Source of the DNA: Trichoderma breve | Lineage: Eukaryota; Ascomycota; Sordariomycetes; Hypocreales; Hypocreaceae | Direction: 5' to 3' | Assembly: GCF_028502605.1 (NCBI RefSeq) | Contig: NC_079232.1 | Coordinates: forward strand, 6,076,001 to 6,140,000 | Length of the DNA stretch: 64,000 bases | Part shown: positions 21,853 to 34,766 of the stretch, one piece after another | How positions within the stretch are numbered: position 1 is the first letter of the stretch | Layout of the letters: each line of letters starts with the position of its first letter | Translations under genes and position numbers: made by a program | The notes under the pieces: generated by a model | The model's database searches: none | Seen by the model: only the letters and a program-made list of their open reading frames with translations | What the model was told of the DNA's origin: nothing

Positions 21853-24057
21853 CTACACAGTGTTGTGACGCCAGTCATCCGCCGTTCTCTCCGCAATCTG
21901 CTCCTGTCTCCGTCTTGCTTCGCCGGCCAATTCTCTCATCAGGGGCTCAATGATTCCCAGGCCGCTTACATCGTCGGCCCTGCTCATCGTGTCGCTGCTT
22001 TCGCTGTCATCAGACGCAAGCTTTCCTCCAATGAGTCCTGCCACGATCCGATCTCGGGATAGGCTGGCTCTCCTTGTGGGTGTCTTGGTTCGTTTGGAGC
22101 TGCGAGCTTTACGTCCCGCGCTTGCTGAGCTGACCTCGTCATCTGAAGCCCAGCCTCGACCTTCGCCATCTACTTGTGCAGCTTTGTTGATGCGGTTTGA
22201 CGTCTTAATATTGCGACTCATATCATCCAGGACGGGCACCAGAGCGCGCAACCAAACATCGCCATTGCGCTCCAGCCGGCGTATACGGCGCTCTACATCT
22301 CGGAGACGGTTTTCGTGGTACGAGTCATAGAGCCGTAGGATTTGCTTGTCCATCAGGTTCCGCTTGTGCTGTAAATACAGTTCGCTATCCATATCACGAG
22401 AGAGCCGCAGTTGGCTCATATCAGGTGAAGAGTGAGAGCTTGATGGAGGAGAAGATACCTTTCCACCGTTCTTGTCTTCTGGCAATCCAGGTGAGGGTTG
22501 GAGATCAACCACAACGACAATGGGAATAAGAGTATTCAGGGATGACGTTTGAGGTCGCTGACTCTCCTCTGCGTCTGCATTATTTTGTGATTGCTCTCCG
22601 TCTTCGTATTCTTTCTGTTGATCTTCAGACTTTCGTCGCTGCAACTCTTTGAACGCCTTTGCAGCTTCCACGTCTCTCCTCTTCTTGTCTCGAACCTTCT
22701 CGCGGCGGCTTTGGATTGAGCCTGCTGTTGATGGGCGAGAAGGAAGCTCCTTGTTAATTGCTAGCATTGATTGTGCAGATACAGCTCTGCGAACGCTACG
22801 CTTGGTACTCCTTGAGGATCCATCGGTAGATTCCTCGGTGATCGGAGAGGGAAATCCGATGCCTGGTTTGTATTGCTGCTTAGCCCGAGAGTCAGCCTTC
22901 CCCGGTGGCTTCGGAAGCGGCTTCTTATTGTATCCGTCCCGAACGGTCTCGACGTCTTTGACTACGCTCAACAGACCATCAATGGATGCCGAGTGTGCAG
23001 GGTGACGGTGCCTCGGGCCGGTAGGAACAACCATGCTTGAGGGTCTTGCCGGACGCTGCTGGTTGTTTGGCCTGGCCGGGCTCTTCGGAGGTCCCCAAAC
23101 AACCATTCCTTGCGCGTTAATGTGCGGTGGGTCAGTAATCTTTGGAAATATACTGACGTAACCTGGTGGCTTGTTCTTCGCTTGGTTCCTGGCACTTGGC
23201 CCCATAGATCCTTCTGTCGAGTACCCCGTGGATTGACTGCTGGATTTGTGGTGGCTTCCTATAGTGCTTTGCGTATAGTTACTCCTCTCATCCAAGCTCG
23301 ATGAGATGGACTGCTGTGACAAAAGGCTGGAACGCTGTGTGGAAGGGGCCTGAGGCAATGGAGAAGCCTCATCAGTCGCAGTGGGGAAAACAGTGATGGT
23401 GCCATTTTCCCCGGAATGTGTCTGGACGGCAAAGTTTCGTGGGAGAGTTGCATACTCATTCCTTGTTCCCCCAACCCTTGCACCGGTGTTGTTATTCACA
23501 TTGGCAGGATTTTGTGTTATTGAGTCGGAAGCAAAAGGCATGGCCTCGAGAGGGATCGAGATGGCGATGTGCCGGTGTCCTCCAATGGTGACGCCTGACA
23601 CTGCCGAGTCTGGTAGCTGAATGTTTTGGGGAGGCCTGGGAACCGATTTACTTCTTCGCTTCATGGCCATGAATTTTGACCATTTCGACTCCCGATCCTT
23701 GTCGTCTGCGTGACCAAAGGGAACGGACATGTAGCTGCTCGATGGGGGTTCGTGATTCTTCAAGAAATCGGCTAAACTCGTAGTATCATCTCTGCCATGA
23801 TGATTCATTCGATTGCGAGGACGATCTTCTAGATCATCAACACCGCGGCCATTGCCCTTTCCGTGATAAGAGCTTCTCAAATTCTTCAACGCCATGACTG
23901 GGTCAATCACGGATGATCTCCTGTCTTTTTTGTCCAACAACTCGATACCAGTGCTATACCGACGGAAAATGACGGGATTCGAAGCAAGTGGTGATGGAGG
24001 AGGGTTTTGGTCCCCCACCCAGGGTGTGAGAAATCTTGAACCAACAGATGCCGCCAT
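21853..24057 (-). CDS. Long, mostly disordered protein of unknown function with C-terminal coiled coil
   Basis: A 734-residue single-exon protein with start chosen at the ATG at 24057 (MAASVGSRFLTPWVGDQ); the frame extends 12 codons upstream only through a TTG. Most of the protein is Ser/Pro/Arg-rich and charged, with basic patches (AMKRRSKSVPRPP, RREKVRDKKRR) and a KKPLPKPPGK motif that could bind SH3 domains. An ordered block near residues 570-650 (ELYLQHKRNLMDKQILRLYDSY, RRIRRLERNGDVWLRALVPVL) is probably a helical bundle or coiled coil, and the last ~50 residues are helical (IIEPLMRELAGEARRRQEQIAE). I do not recognise a named family. The conserved-looking helical block argues for a real scaffold-type protein. 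Confidence 0.75.
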   Translation of the reverse strand: MAASVGSRFLTPWVGDQNPPPSPLASNPVIFRRYSTGIELLDKKDRRSSVIDPVMALKNLRSSYHGKGNGRGVDDLEDRPRNRMNHHGRDDTTSLADFLKNHEPPSSSYMSVPFGHADDKDRESKWSKFMAMKRRSKSVPRPPQNIQLPDSAVSGVTIGGHRHIAISIPLEAMPFASDSITQNPANVNNNTGARVGGTRNEYATLPRNFAVQTHSGENGTITVFPTATDEASPLPQAPSTQRSSLLSQQSISSSLDERSNYTQSTIGSHHKSSSQSTGYSTEGSMGPSARNQAKNKPPGYVSIFPKITDPPHINAQGMVVWGPPKSPARPNNQQRPARPSSMVVPTGPRHRHPAHSASIDGLLSVVKDVETVRDGYNKKPLPKPPGKADSRAKQQYKPGIGFPSPITEESTDGSSRSTKRSVRRAVSAQSMLAINKELPSRPSTAGSIQSRREKVRDKKRRDVEAAKAFKELQRRKSEDQQKEYEDGEQSQNNADAEESQRPQTSSLNTLIPIVVVVDLQPSPGLPEDKNGGKVSSPPSSSHSSPDMSQLRLSRDMDSELYLQHKRNLMDKQILRLYDSYHENRLRDVERRIRRLERNGDVWLRALVPVLDDMSRNIKTSNRINKAAQVDGEGRGWASDDEVSSASAGRKARSSKRTKTPTRRASLSRDRIVAGLIGGKLASDDSESSDTMSRADDVSGLGIIEPLMRELAGEARRRQEQIAERTADDWRHNTV

Positions 24058-27000
24058 TGCTTCTTCTTTCGAATGGACTGGGCTAGTGGACAAATATCAG
24101 CAGCCAACAGCCGGACTGTACACACACAGAGAGAGCGCTTGTAAAGGTGGCAATGCCCTTGTGTGTTTGCAACCCGCCACTCGCTTTCCAGGTCTCTCCC
24201 TGACCAGGAACCGTGATAGGATGTCTGATAGAAAACCTGGTGGCTATGGATTCTTGCAGACTAGGTGTGTAATAGCGTGCATACAAAGCGCATACACCCA
24301 GCAGTAGTCTCTAAGGGACCGAATTGTCACTCGTGCGGGCTCTTCCGCCCTCGATAGGGTAGATGTATGTCTCAGTCGTCGGTTGCTGAGGGGTGTGGGA
24401 GGATGATGTACTCGTATGCTGAGAGGAGAGATATTGGCCGACAAGGAGTAATAGTCACGGCCGAAAACAAGGCCGGTATTATACAAGGGCAAAGGAAAAA
24501 GAAAAGGGAACCAAAAGAGCGAGCGAATGAGAGACCTGGTTCTGTCTAGAATCGAGCGGGCCTTGATATGTCTGTGGATGTATGGGGAAGAGCACTCGTA
24601 AAGTGAAAAAAAGAAAATACTAAAGGCCAATGATTGGTTCACATTAGACCAAGCGCGAGGATGAAGAAGACGAGCAGCACACACAAGTGGCAACTCTGAG
24701 CACAAAGAAAGAAGAAAAAGAAAGGAAGGGAGAGAGATGGCGTTAGCCCGTAGCTCGCCAGAGCGGAGGCAATGGAGATGAAGATGATGAAGAACAAAGC
24801 CCTGAAGATCACTTTACGGCCGTGATCAAAGCAATGTCTTTAACATGGGTCGTCTCCTTAAAATATCGGGTCACTTTTTGATGAAAGGGCCTTAAGCTTC
24901 CCAGCACCCTGGCAGTTGACTTGACGAGCCCCCCAGGCCCCCGGCTGATGAGCAGGCAAGGAACCGAGCTATCAAAGGGAACCTCCAATAGACAGCGGGT
25001 ATCTCCAGAGCCAATTTAGCTCGCAGAGTGGTCCTGTCTTTTGGTGGCGCACTCCGCCATCATAGCCCATTGGCCGTCTCGGTCTGGGACCTTCAGACTA
25101 AACCGCAGTGACGATGTGCTATTGAATGTGCTTCCTTTTTGTCGTTTTATTCAGCAGGATAATGGGCGGCGGGGAAGCGGGATGGGAAGCACTTGGCCAA
25201 GCAGCCACTTCTCTCTTCTCCCCCCTCCCTCTTTTGCTGAATCGGGTCCCCATCATTGTCCAACCCTGGCCGCTCGCTTGGTTTTGGGGACGGTTGATCG
25301 CTTAAACTGAACATGATGCCAGAAAAATTCTCGCCCAGGTCAACCAGGAGCATTTATCAACCTTGCCTTCACACGTGTGCTTTGTCTCCGGCTGCCCGTC
25401 ATCTACCGACTCCCGACTGACTGGCTGAGGAGCAAAAGACGAGCCGAGATGAACCAAGCGCGATGATGACAACGACTGGCGAGGTGCAGGGATCAAGGCT
25501 CCAGTTCGCTGATTGCCGTGGAGTCGTATATTGTGACAAGGGTTGGTACTGTCTCATTGCGCTTGGCTTCGTACTGTGCTCCGCACTCTGTACTGCAGGG
25601 AGCGCTCTTCTGCAAGAGGGGAGGAGGCAGACCGCAGAGTTGTACGAATCCAAGTCCAGTATGCCATTGTCCGGCCCATCTTCTCAGCTGAGGTGAAGAG
25701 GCTCGCTGCATCGCGTATCGTATCCAGCATCAATGGCTGCGAGCGGGCGGCTGCATTGTGTGAGCTGCTAGTACTATCGTATCCCGCTGGTTAGCTCAAG
25801 CAGCGAGCTTGTACAGTAGGAGCACAGTAGGGTACTGACAGGTAGCAGGAATATTTCGTCGTGATCCATGGCGGCAATGCAAGGGACCTGGACCTGCAGG
25901 CGAAATTATCCACCCCGGGTACGAAGTGGCTCCTCCACAGGAAATGTCCGCTCGGCTCTGCTCTGCCCTGGATTTATTATGCCATGCTTCCTGTCCAGTC
26001 TACACCGTTGTCAAAGCTGACACGAAGCGAACATGTTGCCCGGGGCAAGGCCAAAATAGAAGGGTCCAGACAAGTCCAGCACTACAGCATGAGAAATCAA
26101 GAGAAGAGAGAAGAAGGAGGAACAATGAAGCCATCGAGAGAAATGGTCAGACTTGCTAGGTGGTAGCCAGGTCCGGCAACCAGCCACTGGCTAGGTTGCA
26201 ACTTCCATTATGACCAAAAGGTCTCTAATCAGGCGCCACCCGCTGATCTGGCGCCCTTATTTCACACCAGACAATTTCCCCTCTTCATGCTCAGGTCAGG
26301 GCGCGGATGGCTTCCAAGCTTCCTCTAAGCTCGCTCTGGAGGCCTGTTTCAGCTCCAGCTTGCAGAGTCAGACACTGTCTCGTCATAATCATGGGCAGAG
26401 AGTCATGAACAGAGAGACTTGCTATTAGTGCGAGTACTCTGCAGGTTTCTTTACGGAGTGTGTCTATCCATCACATCATCCACTGACAGCAACTACGAAA
26501 TGAAATCAGAGGATGCGGTTCACTAGGAAACAAGGCCCGAGATGGTGTCACTCTCACTCCTGCTAACTCCTCCGTAGGTCAACCTGAGATCATCCTCAAT
26601 TCTCCCCAAGCCGTCCAAGTCACCACCACACACGAGCAGAATTTCGTATCTCTTAGCGCTCTGTGCAAAAGCAAGCAAGCGCCGGCTCCGCAAAACCATC
26701 TCCCATATTAACCACTGCTGATCCCCATGGGCTTCTCCACCGAGACTCGGCAATCGATTTGCTTTTGGCAGCAGCCTCTCGGCGACCCTAAAAATCCTGG
26801 ACCGACACTAGACATCTGGCTGACAAAACTTGGCTTGCTAACTTGCCTGGCGTCGGTGACCAGGACGCAAGGCAAGGTCCCCCAACTGATGTGGTGAGCG
26901 GAAAAGTACCAAACCTAGCCAACTGTCTTTCAGCTCTCAGGTTGGAGACAGTACTTTGAGTATTATCTCATGAAAGCTCTCGCTGTACATGTTCGTGACT

Positions 27001-28288
27001 GGCTTGATCGAGTGCGAATTCCCACCCAACTGGGCTATGTGTTTCATCGTTCTCGATAGCATTCTTACCAGTGTAATCTCTGCATAGTAGTAGCTGCGCA
27101 ATAATTGTATATGCTGCTGAGAGGAGTAGCTAGTCCATGGTCACCACTCCCCAAGAACTGCCTTGACTTATACTCTTCCTCAGCTTATTCCATATCTAGG
27201 ATTCGAATTTGTCAAAAGAATGTCAAGCTTAATTGATGTTTTAGGGAAAATCAGGGGAACGAGTAAAATGGTATGTCACGATCGTCTCCAGTATGTAGAG
27301 CTCAAATACCTACTACAGCATCTTGTCTTCAAGCACGATTACCTCACTCTGAATATCATTGTTCAATCACCAAGCATAGCCGTTTCCAAATAAACATAGC
27401 CATACATCTTCCGTAATTAATAAGAAAGTGATGGCTCTGTCCGCATCATCGTGAACCAAGCCAAAACTCCAAGGATAAAAGTCTCCATGCCATCATATCA
27501 CCAATCCCGCCCAAATCCTGTCTAATTACTATCAAAAGTGAAAGTATATGCCTCGCCCAGTCTTAATCCATTAGAGTAATATATCGTGACCGTAAATATC
27601 TCATGGTTCATCTGCGTTGTCGCTCGTCCCTCTTTGCAATCCTCTCCTCTGAACCCCCTCTTCTTTTATTTTTCTTCGCGGTAAATCTTCTATATCATAA
27701 AGATGAAATATCAAGGAAACAGATATAAGTATCTCAATAGTAGAAGCTGATAATGCCATTATCGAGAACTCGATGATTCGGTATGAAATTGCAGAAAGAT
27801 GGCGGTCGGGACGCTCGTTCAGTCTGTCAGTTGACGGGTAATGCAAAGCGGCAGTTTTGCATCTCTCCTATTTTATGATTGCCCGTTCATATCCCGCAAC
27901 CTCGCTATGGCTGTGTGTTAGTAGACATCAAAATCTACTTGGAAGGGTGCTTCTTACAATTGACAGACAGCTACGGCCACCATCCGGTTTCTTTTCCATT
28001 ACGCGGTCCTTCTCTCCCCAAATAAGGAGACCAATAACGAAATAGGGAAAGCATTAACAAGCGATTTATAGTAGAAAGTTTAGGAAAGAGTGCGACCCAA
28101 GAGGCTCCCGGAAAATGCGGACATCATTCCTCTGGCCATGCTGTTGTTTGTGGTGAACCTATTGTCCACCTAGCAAGATGATTTTAACGCCTAGCAATGC
28201 CCGTTCTACAAGCTCCTACCATCTGCTAAAAAAAAAAAAATTGTTCAAGAAAGAAAAGAAAAGAGAATCAAGGAGAAGGCCATACTAT
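24058..28288. other. 4.2-kb gene-free stretch
   Basis: The longest interval without a supported gene, lying between the start of the 734-aa gene and the 3' end of SEN1. Short frames on both strands (for example 24244-24705 minus, 25861-26166 plus) have no family resemblance or consistent splicing. No tRNA-like, tandem-repeat or transposon structure was recognised. It could be a long upstream regulatory region or hold a non-coding RNA; nothing more can be supported. Confidence 0.5.
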
Positions 28289-31200
28289 TCATCTCTTTTT
28301 AGGGAGAAATGGGTTTGGTTTCTTCTTCTTCCGTGGACCCTGCGGTATTTGTGGATTCGCCTGCTCGTCACCATCAGCAAAGTCAAAATATACGAAACAT
28401 GATCAACCATTACTCACACTGCTATTCGCTGTTGCAGGACCGGTTGGCGGCGCCGGCCTTGGCATTGCCGGAGGATCAGAGTTGATAACCGGCGGAGGCC
28501 GTTCTGGGGGCACCATCCCAAGTAATGACATCGCAGAAGGATCCGTTGGGGCTCTAATGGGTCTGGGTCTCTGGCCAAATTTACCCATGAGACCACCGCT
28601 CGGCCGCGAATTATCATTCGCAATCTACGCCTCTGTTAATGCACTTCTTGGACATATTTGTATACGTAAACCTCTACTTACCCTCTTTGTTACTGTCTGG
28701 CCGGCCTCGGGAGAGTCCAATGGTCGCTTTTTCGCTTCCATACCGCCTGATGTGTGGATAACCGGAGGTCCATTGGAGCGCGGCGTGACGGCATCTAACC
28801 CAGACGATGTTGCTGGACCCGGATTTCCGTTATTAGTAGCGCCAGCCGGTGTACCAGTAGGCTCCTTACTGGCCGTCTCCCTCATGACAACATCCATCTG
28901 CTGAGGGGGTTGCTGTGGAGGGTTTGTCGGTGTTGAAATCCCCGAGCTTCGACCAGATGATGGCGTATATGCGTCAAGCCTCGCTTTCTCAAGTGGGCGT
29001 CGGAACATGGAGAGAATGTCACCCTTTGTATACCGGTCTCGGTCTTGGGCGTCGACGATCAATTTGCGCCAGAATTCTCCCTGAACAAGAGCTCGCGAGT
29101 CACCCAGAATCCACAACGACGACTTTGCTCGCGTCAGACCAACGTTCATACGGCGAATATCCGTCATGAAACCAATACCGCCAGTGGAACTAGCTCGGAC
29201 ACAAGAGAAAATGATAATCTCGCACTCTCGTCCCTGGAAAGCATCCGTTGTGTTGAACTCGATGATATTGGTGATATTTTCACCATACCGGGCCTGGAAT
29301 CGAGACCGCAACTCGTATAGCTGCGCCTTGTAAGGCGTAATGATGCCGATCTTTCGCGTCAAGTCACACTCATGGTAGTCCCTGCTGAACCTTTCGTACA
29401 TTTGTAGCGCCACTTCAAGCTCTCTTGTATTGACAAGAGATTGGCCCTTTCTACCTTTTTCTTGAACACCCTCGACATCGAAAAACCGGTAGGGAGCAAA
29501 GAGGGCATCTTTATGCCATGGTGCCTGGCGAAGCTGCAGCATATCTTGGCCGTCTTGTAGTTGGGATTCGTAGAACTCCCTGCTGGGGAATGAGCTAATC
29601 TCGGGGTGCATTCGGTACTGCATATCAAGCAGGTGAATCGACTTTGGGTGGTTTTGCTGCATTCGGACAAACAAGCTCTGATCGTAGCCAAACCGCGCCG
29701 CGGACTGCGACAGGACTGTAGGAGGCAATTGCTTGGGATCTCCGACCAGAATACACTTGCAGCATCCGTATTTCAATGGAATCAAGGCGCTCAGCTCCAC
29801 GCACTGAGCCGCCTCATCGATGATGACTGTCTCGAATTCTACATCCAAGTTTCGAAACATTTCGTGTCCACTTCCGCTGAGAGTCGCGCACAAAACGTGA
29901 GCAGAATTGAGAATCTCCTGCTGAATCTGCCGACGACGTAGTTCCATCTCGCGGGCTATCGAGTTGCCGCTGTCTTTATTGGCATCGATTTGTTTTCCGA
30001 TTTGCATTTGCTTTCGCTTCAGCTCATCAAACTGCCTTGACAGAGAGTTGTACAACGATCGGTCATCTTGGGTACGAGACTCGTCCAATCTCGGCCGGAG
30101 CTGCGCTATCTGCTCCTTCAGCTCGGCGGCTTCTTCGTGCAGCTTGTCTCTGTCCGCCTTTGCCTTGTCCTTGGTTGTATCCCCTTCAAGACGGGCTTTC
30201 ACCAGTTCATCTAGGGTAACGTCTTTGACTGCGGCGTTAATAGCTTCGCTTCTGCCTAGACGAAGGACATTGATGTTTCGCGTTTTGCCATTCACTGTCT
30301 TGATGCCACTCTTCAATCGGAGCACCAATTCATCTACAGCGGCGTTACTGGGCGCGCAAACGAGGAGCTTCTTCGGCCGGGCCTGGTTGCCTGCAGGGGT
30401 ACCAGTAGGCCTCATTGGAACCCCGAGAGGAACTCCTGTTGCAGCGAGAGGAGTTTGCGCAAGCTGATCAGACAGCAGAGAACCGACCATTGCGACGATG
30501 GTCTTGGTCTTTCCTGTACCGGGGGGGCTATAATTTCAGAGAAGAAAATAGGGTCAGCACATGCTAAAAAAGAAAGGGAAAAGAAAAGAAAAGACAAAAG
30601 AGAAGAGAGGGGGAAGAAAAGATGGTAATCAAGCGATGTGGAATGTCCATGTTCTTACCCTTGGATCAAGGTGAAACCATCATTCTCTTGTGCACCAAGT
30701 ACAGCGAGGGCTTGACCTCGGTTCAAAGCCCAATTACCCATGTAATTCGATACGCGTTCTTCTCCGTAGCGCAGAATTGGTGATGGCTCTGCCTTCAAGA
30801 TCTCGTCCATAAGATCATAATACTGCAGACTCTCCAGGGCGGCATACTCTCTCTCTATGGTCGCCATGTTGGTGATTTTTACACCATATACGGTAGCGCC
30901 AGGGGTCAGGAGGGGCGAGAGAGGATTACTACGAGAAGCTACGCGATACGTCACCTCGACGGTGTCTTTTTTATAAGTGATACGATGGACTCGGGCCAGG
31001 CAATGCTTTGCAGTTTCATCCACCAGGGGATTCTCCGCCTCAGATACAAGCAGAATATCGCCCTCAAAGACACCACGATCCCGCTGCGGGGCTACGGGCA
31101 TTGTAAACGTCACTTCCAGGTAGCTGTCGACGCTTGCGCGGCTGGCAATCTTCATGCCAAACGACTGGGCGGTTATTTCGTCCTTTGACGTGACAAAGGA

Positions 31201-34200
31201 GCGCCAGGCCTCCGATGCAAGCAACGGGAAGAAGGTCTCTTGATATGATCTTGGGTCAACATACTTGGTAGCAACCTCGGAGGCCTTGGGGCCGTTTGGA
31301 GGGTCGTTGCCACCGTGGAATATGTCCCAGGCGAGAATGGTATTGTGAAGTCGATCCATTGGAGGGATAAGCCGGGCTCTCATCTCCTTGACGGAGCGCT
31401 GCTGTCTGGTCTTCTTAACTGGCTGTCGCAACTTATCTTGCAGGGCCTGTCGGCGCCGCTTCTCAGCGTCGGTTAGGGATTTCGCGCCTCCCGTGCTCAA
31501 CGCAGCAAGCTGATTGTCGGCATCCGAGTCGTCGCTATCGGCCTCGGATTCTTCGTCAGAACTGTTGACCATGATATCACTTCTCGAATGATCCTTGCCG
31601 ATAAGGCCAAGGCCAGCAATGCCAGAGCCTTCGCCTTTGACAAACTCCCCGCGAAGCGCCCGGGCCCGCGCAATCGCCTCGGCATCTCGCTTCGCCTTTT
31701 CGAGCTTTTCTCTCTGCCTACTTTCCTTCAGTGCAGATATTGCCTTTTGATCAGGTATTTTAGCAGCCTTTGCTCTAGCCTGACGGGCCTCGATTTGCTT
31801 GAGCAGTGGGTTTTCGACTGATCTGCTGAAATCCAACACATCGTCTCGGGTAGAACGTCCAAGCTTAGATGTAGTTGTAGCTGAAGATGAGGCAGTTGCA
31901 GGCGCTGATTTTGACCAGGCATCAAGTTTACTCTGTTTCTTAGACTTGTCCTTGAGTGCCTGTTCTTGGCGTTGCTGTGCACTTGTTGCTTGTTGGTAGA
32001 TCTGCACTTCTTCATCGGTTTGTCCAAGCGCTTGGAGAAGTTCTGCACGTTGTTGGTCGGTCAAGTTTGTGGATCGTACGTATTTTCCAGGAGTGGCTGT
32101 TGGCAGACAAGCGTCTGTAATGAGTTTACGAGAGTTGGGGTTGATCTCGAGGCCATTTTCTTGAAGTCGTTTAAGGATTTTGCAAAGAACACGAACTGTA
32201 ACATCGACGAGCCAGCGATCTTTGAGCCGAATCATGTTTTCCATTCCACGAAAGTTGTCTTTTGCTGGGGCTAAGATTCTGATCATCATGTCCTTCTCAC
32301 TCCGACCAAGCGCCGTCGCAGAAGTGAGGAGGCCATCTTCAGCGATGAGACCTTCGGCGAGCTCCATAATTTCTCGGCAGAATTCCGTCATGATGGCATT
32401 CGGGATGTAAAAAGACCATGTCTCGATGTTGAGGCAAGCCTTGGAGACAAAGCGCCACTGCTCGTTCCACCAGCGCAGGACGGTGGCGGCCGATTTGGAG
32501 TCGAGAGTTCTGACTCGAAGGACTCCCGAAGAAGGGTCTGCGAGGCCTCTGAGAACATCTCTACTCATATTGAGTAGAGGTTTGATCGGGCCCCATGGAA
32601 AGGGGGGGCGAAGGACGCGTTCCAGGGACCAGACAATGGATGCAAGCGTCTGATCTGGATGGTGCTGCGTCATCTGTTCCAGAGCGCCACTTCGAGAAAG
32701 CTCCCCGGTCCAGCTCTTCAAAACTTCTGCAGAAGCCTCTGCGAGATCTGAGTTCTCGTGTACGGACAAGGCAGTGGTGACTTGGAAGGGGAGCCGATCA
32801 GCATATAAATCATTCAGATCCGTGACATCAAGCTCAGAGATGCGGCCGAGTATTCTAGCAAGCACATCTGCTGTGTCGCCCAGCGCCTGGTTGAATGTTT
32901 TGCCAGAGTCGTCGAGCTTGTTATCGTTCTTTCGCGGTCTGATCTGTTCCACCGCAATGAGGGGCGCTAACGAGACAAAAATATCCTTTGCGACGGCAAC
33001 TTGCTCAGATGATGTATCAAACATCTCCAATACCCCTTCCCAGAAGGCTTTCGAGTTCCTTATGATGGCTGTTTGGAGCTGCTTGGTGGCATGGATAGCT
33101 TGATATTCCTCAGAGAGCAGTTTCATGTCCAGCTTCATGGCAGAGCTCATAACTTCTTTGGCAGCTTCGGCAACCTTGAACGTAGTCCAGCCTTCAATCT
33201 CTCCATTTCGACCGGATGACTTCATATTTGCCAGAATCAGGTTGAGATGCTTGACGACAAGACTCGACGCAGCACTAGCGTAAAGATGTGTACTTCCCGA
33301 CGTAATGAGAGTCTCTGGATCGAGAAACGACTTCATAGTAAAGGTCAGTGCATCAAAGCCAGCGCGAACGCAGGCAGCTTGGCCAGGTTCGCCAATGCTC
33401 GAGTCTTTTGCTAGTGTTTCGAAGAGAGTGTGCATCAACACCTCGCAGGCATCATATCTGCGGTCGCGACTGAGGGACTGAAGCCAAGGCTGGATCCACG
33501 AAGTGGGAAACGGCGTAAACTGAGACGCAAGGTCAACAACAGACCAGCAATCTTCTAGAGACTGTCGCAGAAGAGTCTTGTAGACGGGGCTGCCGAATAG
33601 TAAATCGGCAATCACATTTGGGCGCGCGTCACCGACGACGTCCCAAAAAGCCTTTGGTGACTTCTTCAACAAGCCGCAAAGAACCTTGATAGTGATCACA
33701 AGGACACCTTCGGACCGACAAAACTGGATATGTCGAAATAGCAAGTCGTATATGTTGAAGCTCCCTGATGGAATTTCGAGGCTGCGGAGGCGGCTCAGGA
33801 TGATTGCGTCATTGAGTGTCCTGAGGATACCTTCGAAGCCTTGCCAGAAGCGTTCAATCTCGAGATAAATTTCGCTGGTAGCCTGAGAAAGATCCTTCTT
33901 GCTGATGTCGTCTATTGAACTGACGAGACCATCGTTAACGGCCCAGTCGAATTGCTCCTCCGTCATGCCGCCACTGTCAATGTTTTTCCAGTTCTCTGCT
34001 GCCCATCTTCGGCGGTCTTCGTTCTTCTGGTCAAACAAGAAGTAGGTCATTCCTGGTAGCGGGTCCTTGGTTCCGAGCTTGAGGTATGTTTTTCCCTGCA
34101 GGCGCATGAAGACATATTGGAAGACGGCCCGTTGCTCTGCGTTAGCCAAGTAGGCCACGCAACATAGCGCCTCGTAAACGGCGATATGGACTTCGGTGAG

Positions 34201-34766
34201 GTGCTCGCCAAATTGCGATTTTTTGAAAACGGCTCCAGATTCTTCAATCTTTTCTATGAATTGCTTCGCCCAGGTCAGATTGTGGTCGATCCGGTTGACG
34301 TCGAGGTTGACTAGCAAATCACGGATCTGCGCAACAGCTTCTTCGTTCCATCGCCTAAATGGGTCACGTTAGCGACTGCATACAATCCCGGTATAGAAGT
34401 GGGTGTAACTCACTCTGAAAACATTTGTAGATGATGCTTGCGCTTCATGTGCCAGTTGAGGACACATTCGGGGCAATATTTGAGACAGTTCTCAAGCCTC
34501 CCTGTGAAATCTTCGAGCCATTTGCCGGCTTCCTGTTTGTCGAAGCCGAATATCAAACTGTTCCAGTAGGTGACCTCGATCCGCTTCTTGCTCTGTTCGA
34601 TCCGAATTTGCTTCTCGTCGATCGAAATCCTCGAGTCGGGATCATCGAGAGTCTTGTAGTTTTCGTCATCATCGTCGCTGATTCGTGGGCAGAGGAGATG
34701 GCACTCTGCAGGGATCTGTTGGAATTCTTCGTACCATTTCCCCAGTACCTCATTGATATCTGCCAT
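28289..34766 (-). CDS. SEN1: Sen1-type RNA/DNA helicase (transcription termination), five exons
   Basis: Sen1 is a nuclear 5'-3' superfamily 1B helicase that terminates non-coding Pol II transcription and removes R-loops. Exons on the minus strand: 34766-34414, 34354-30659, 30527-28682, 28624-28418 and 28360-28289; all junctions keep frame, giving ~2057 aa, normal for the family. Residues 1 to ~850 form the Sen1 N-terminal helical region. Helicase motifs: Walker A GPPGTGKTKT at ~1350-1359, split by the third-exon boundary; DEAAQC at ~1587; GDPKQLPPT at ~1612; TTDAFQGRECEI and MNVGLTRAK later. A charged coiled segment follows Walker A, and a Ser/Glu/Asp-rich linker precedes the helicase. The last exon adds a basic tail, PRKKKKPNPFLPKKR, a probable nuclear localisation signal. 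The family is certain; the two 3'-most introns are inferred from splice signals and frame. Confidence 0.93.

Noticed and set aside
24058..24093. Longer N-terminus for the 734-aa protein
   Set aside because: The upstream 12 codons begin with TTG, not ATG; the first ATG is at 24057.
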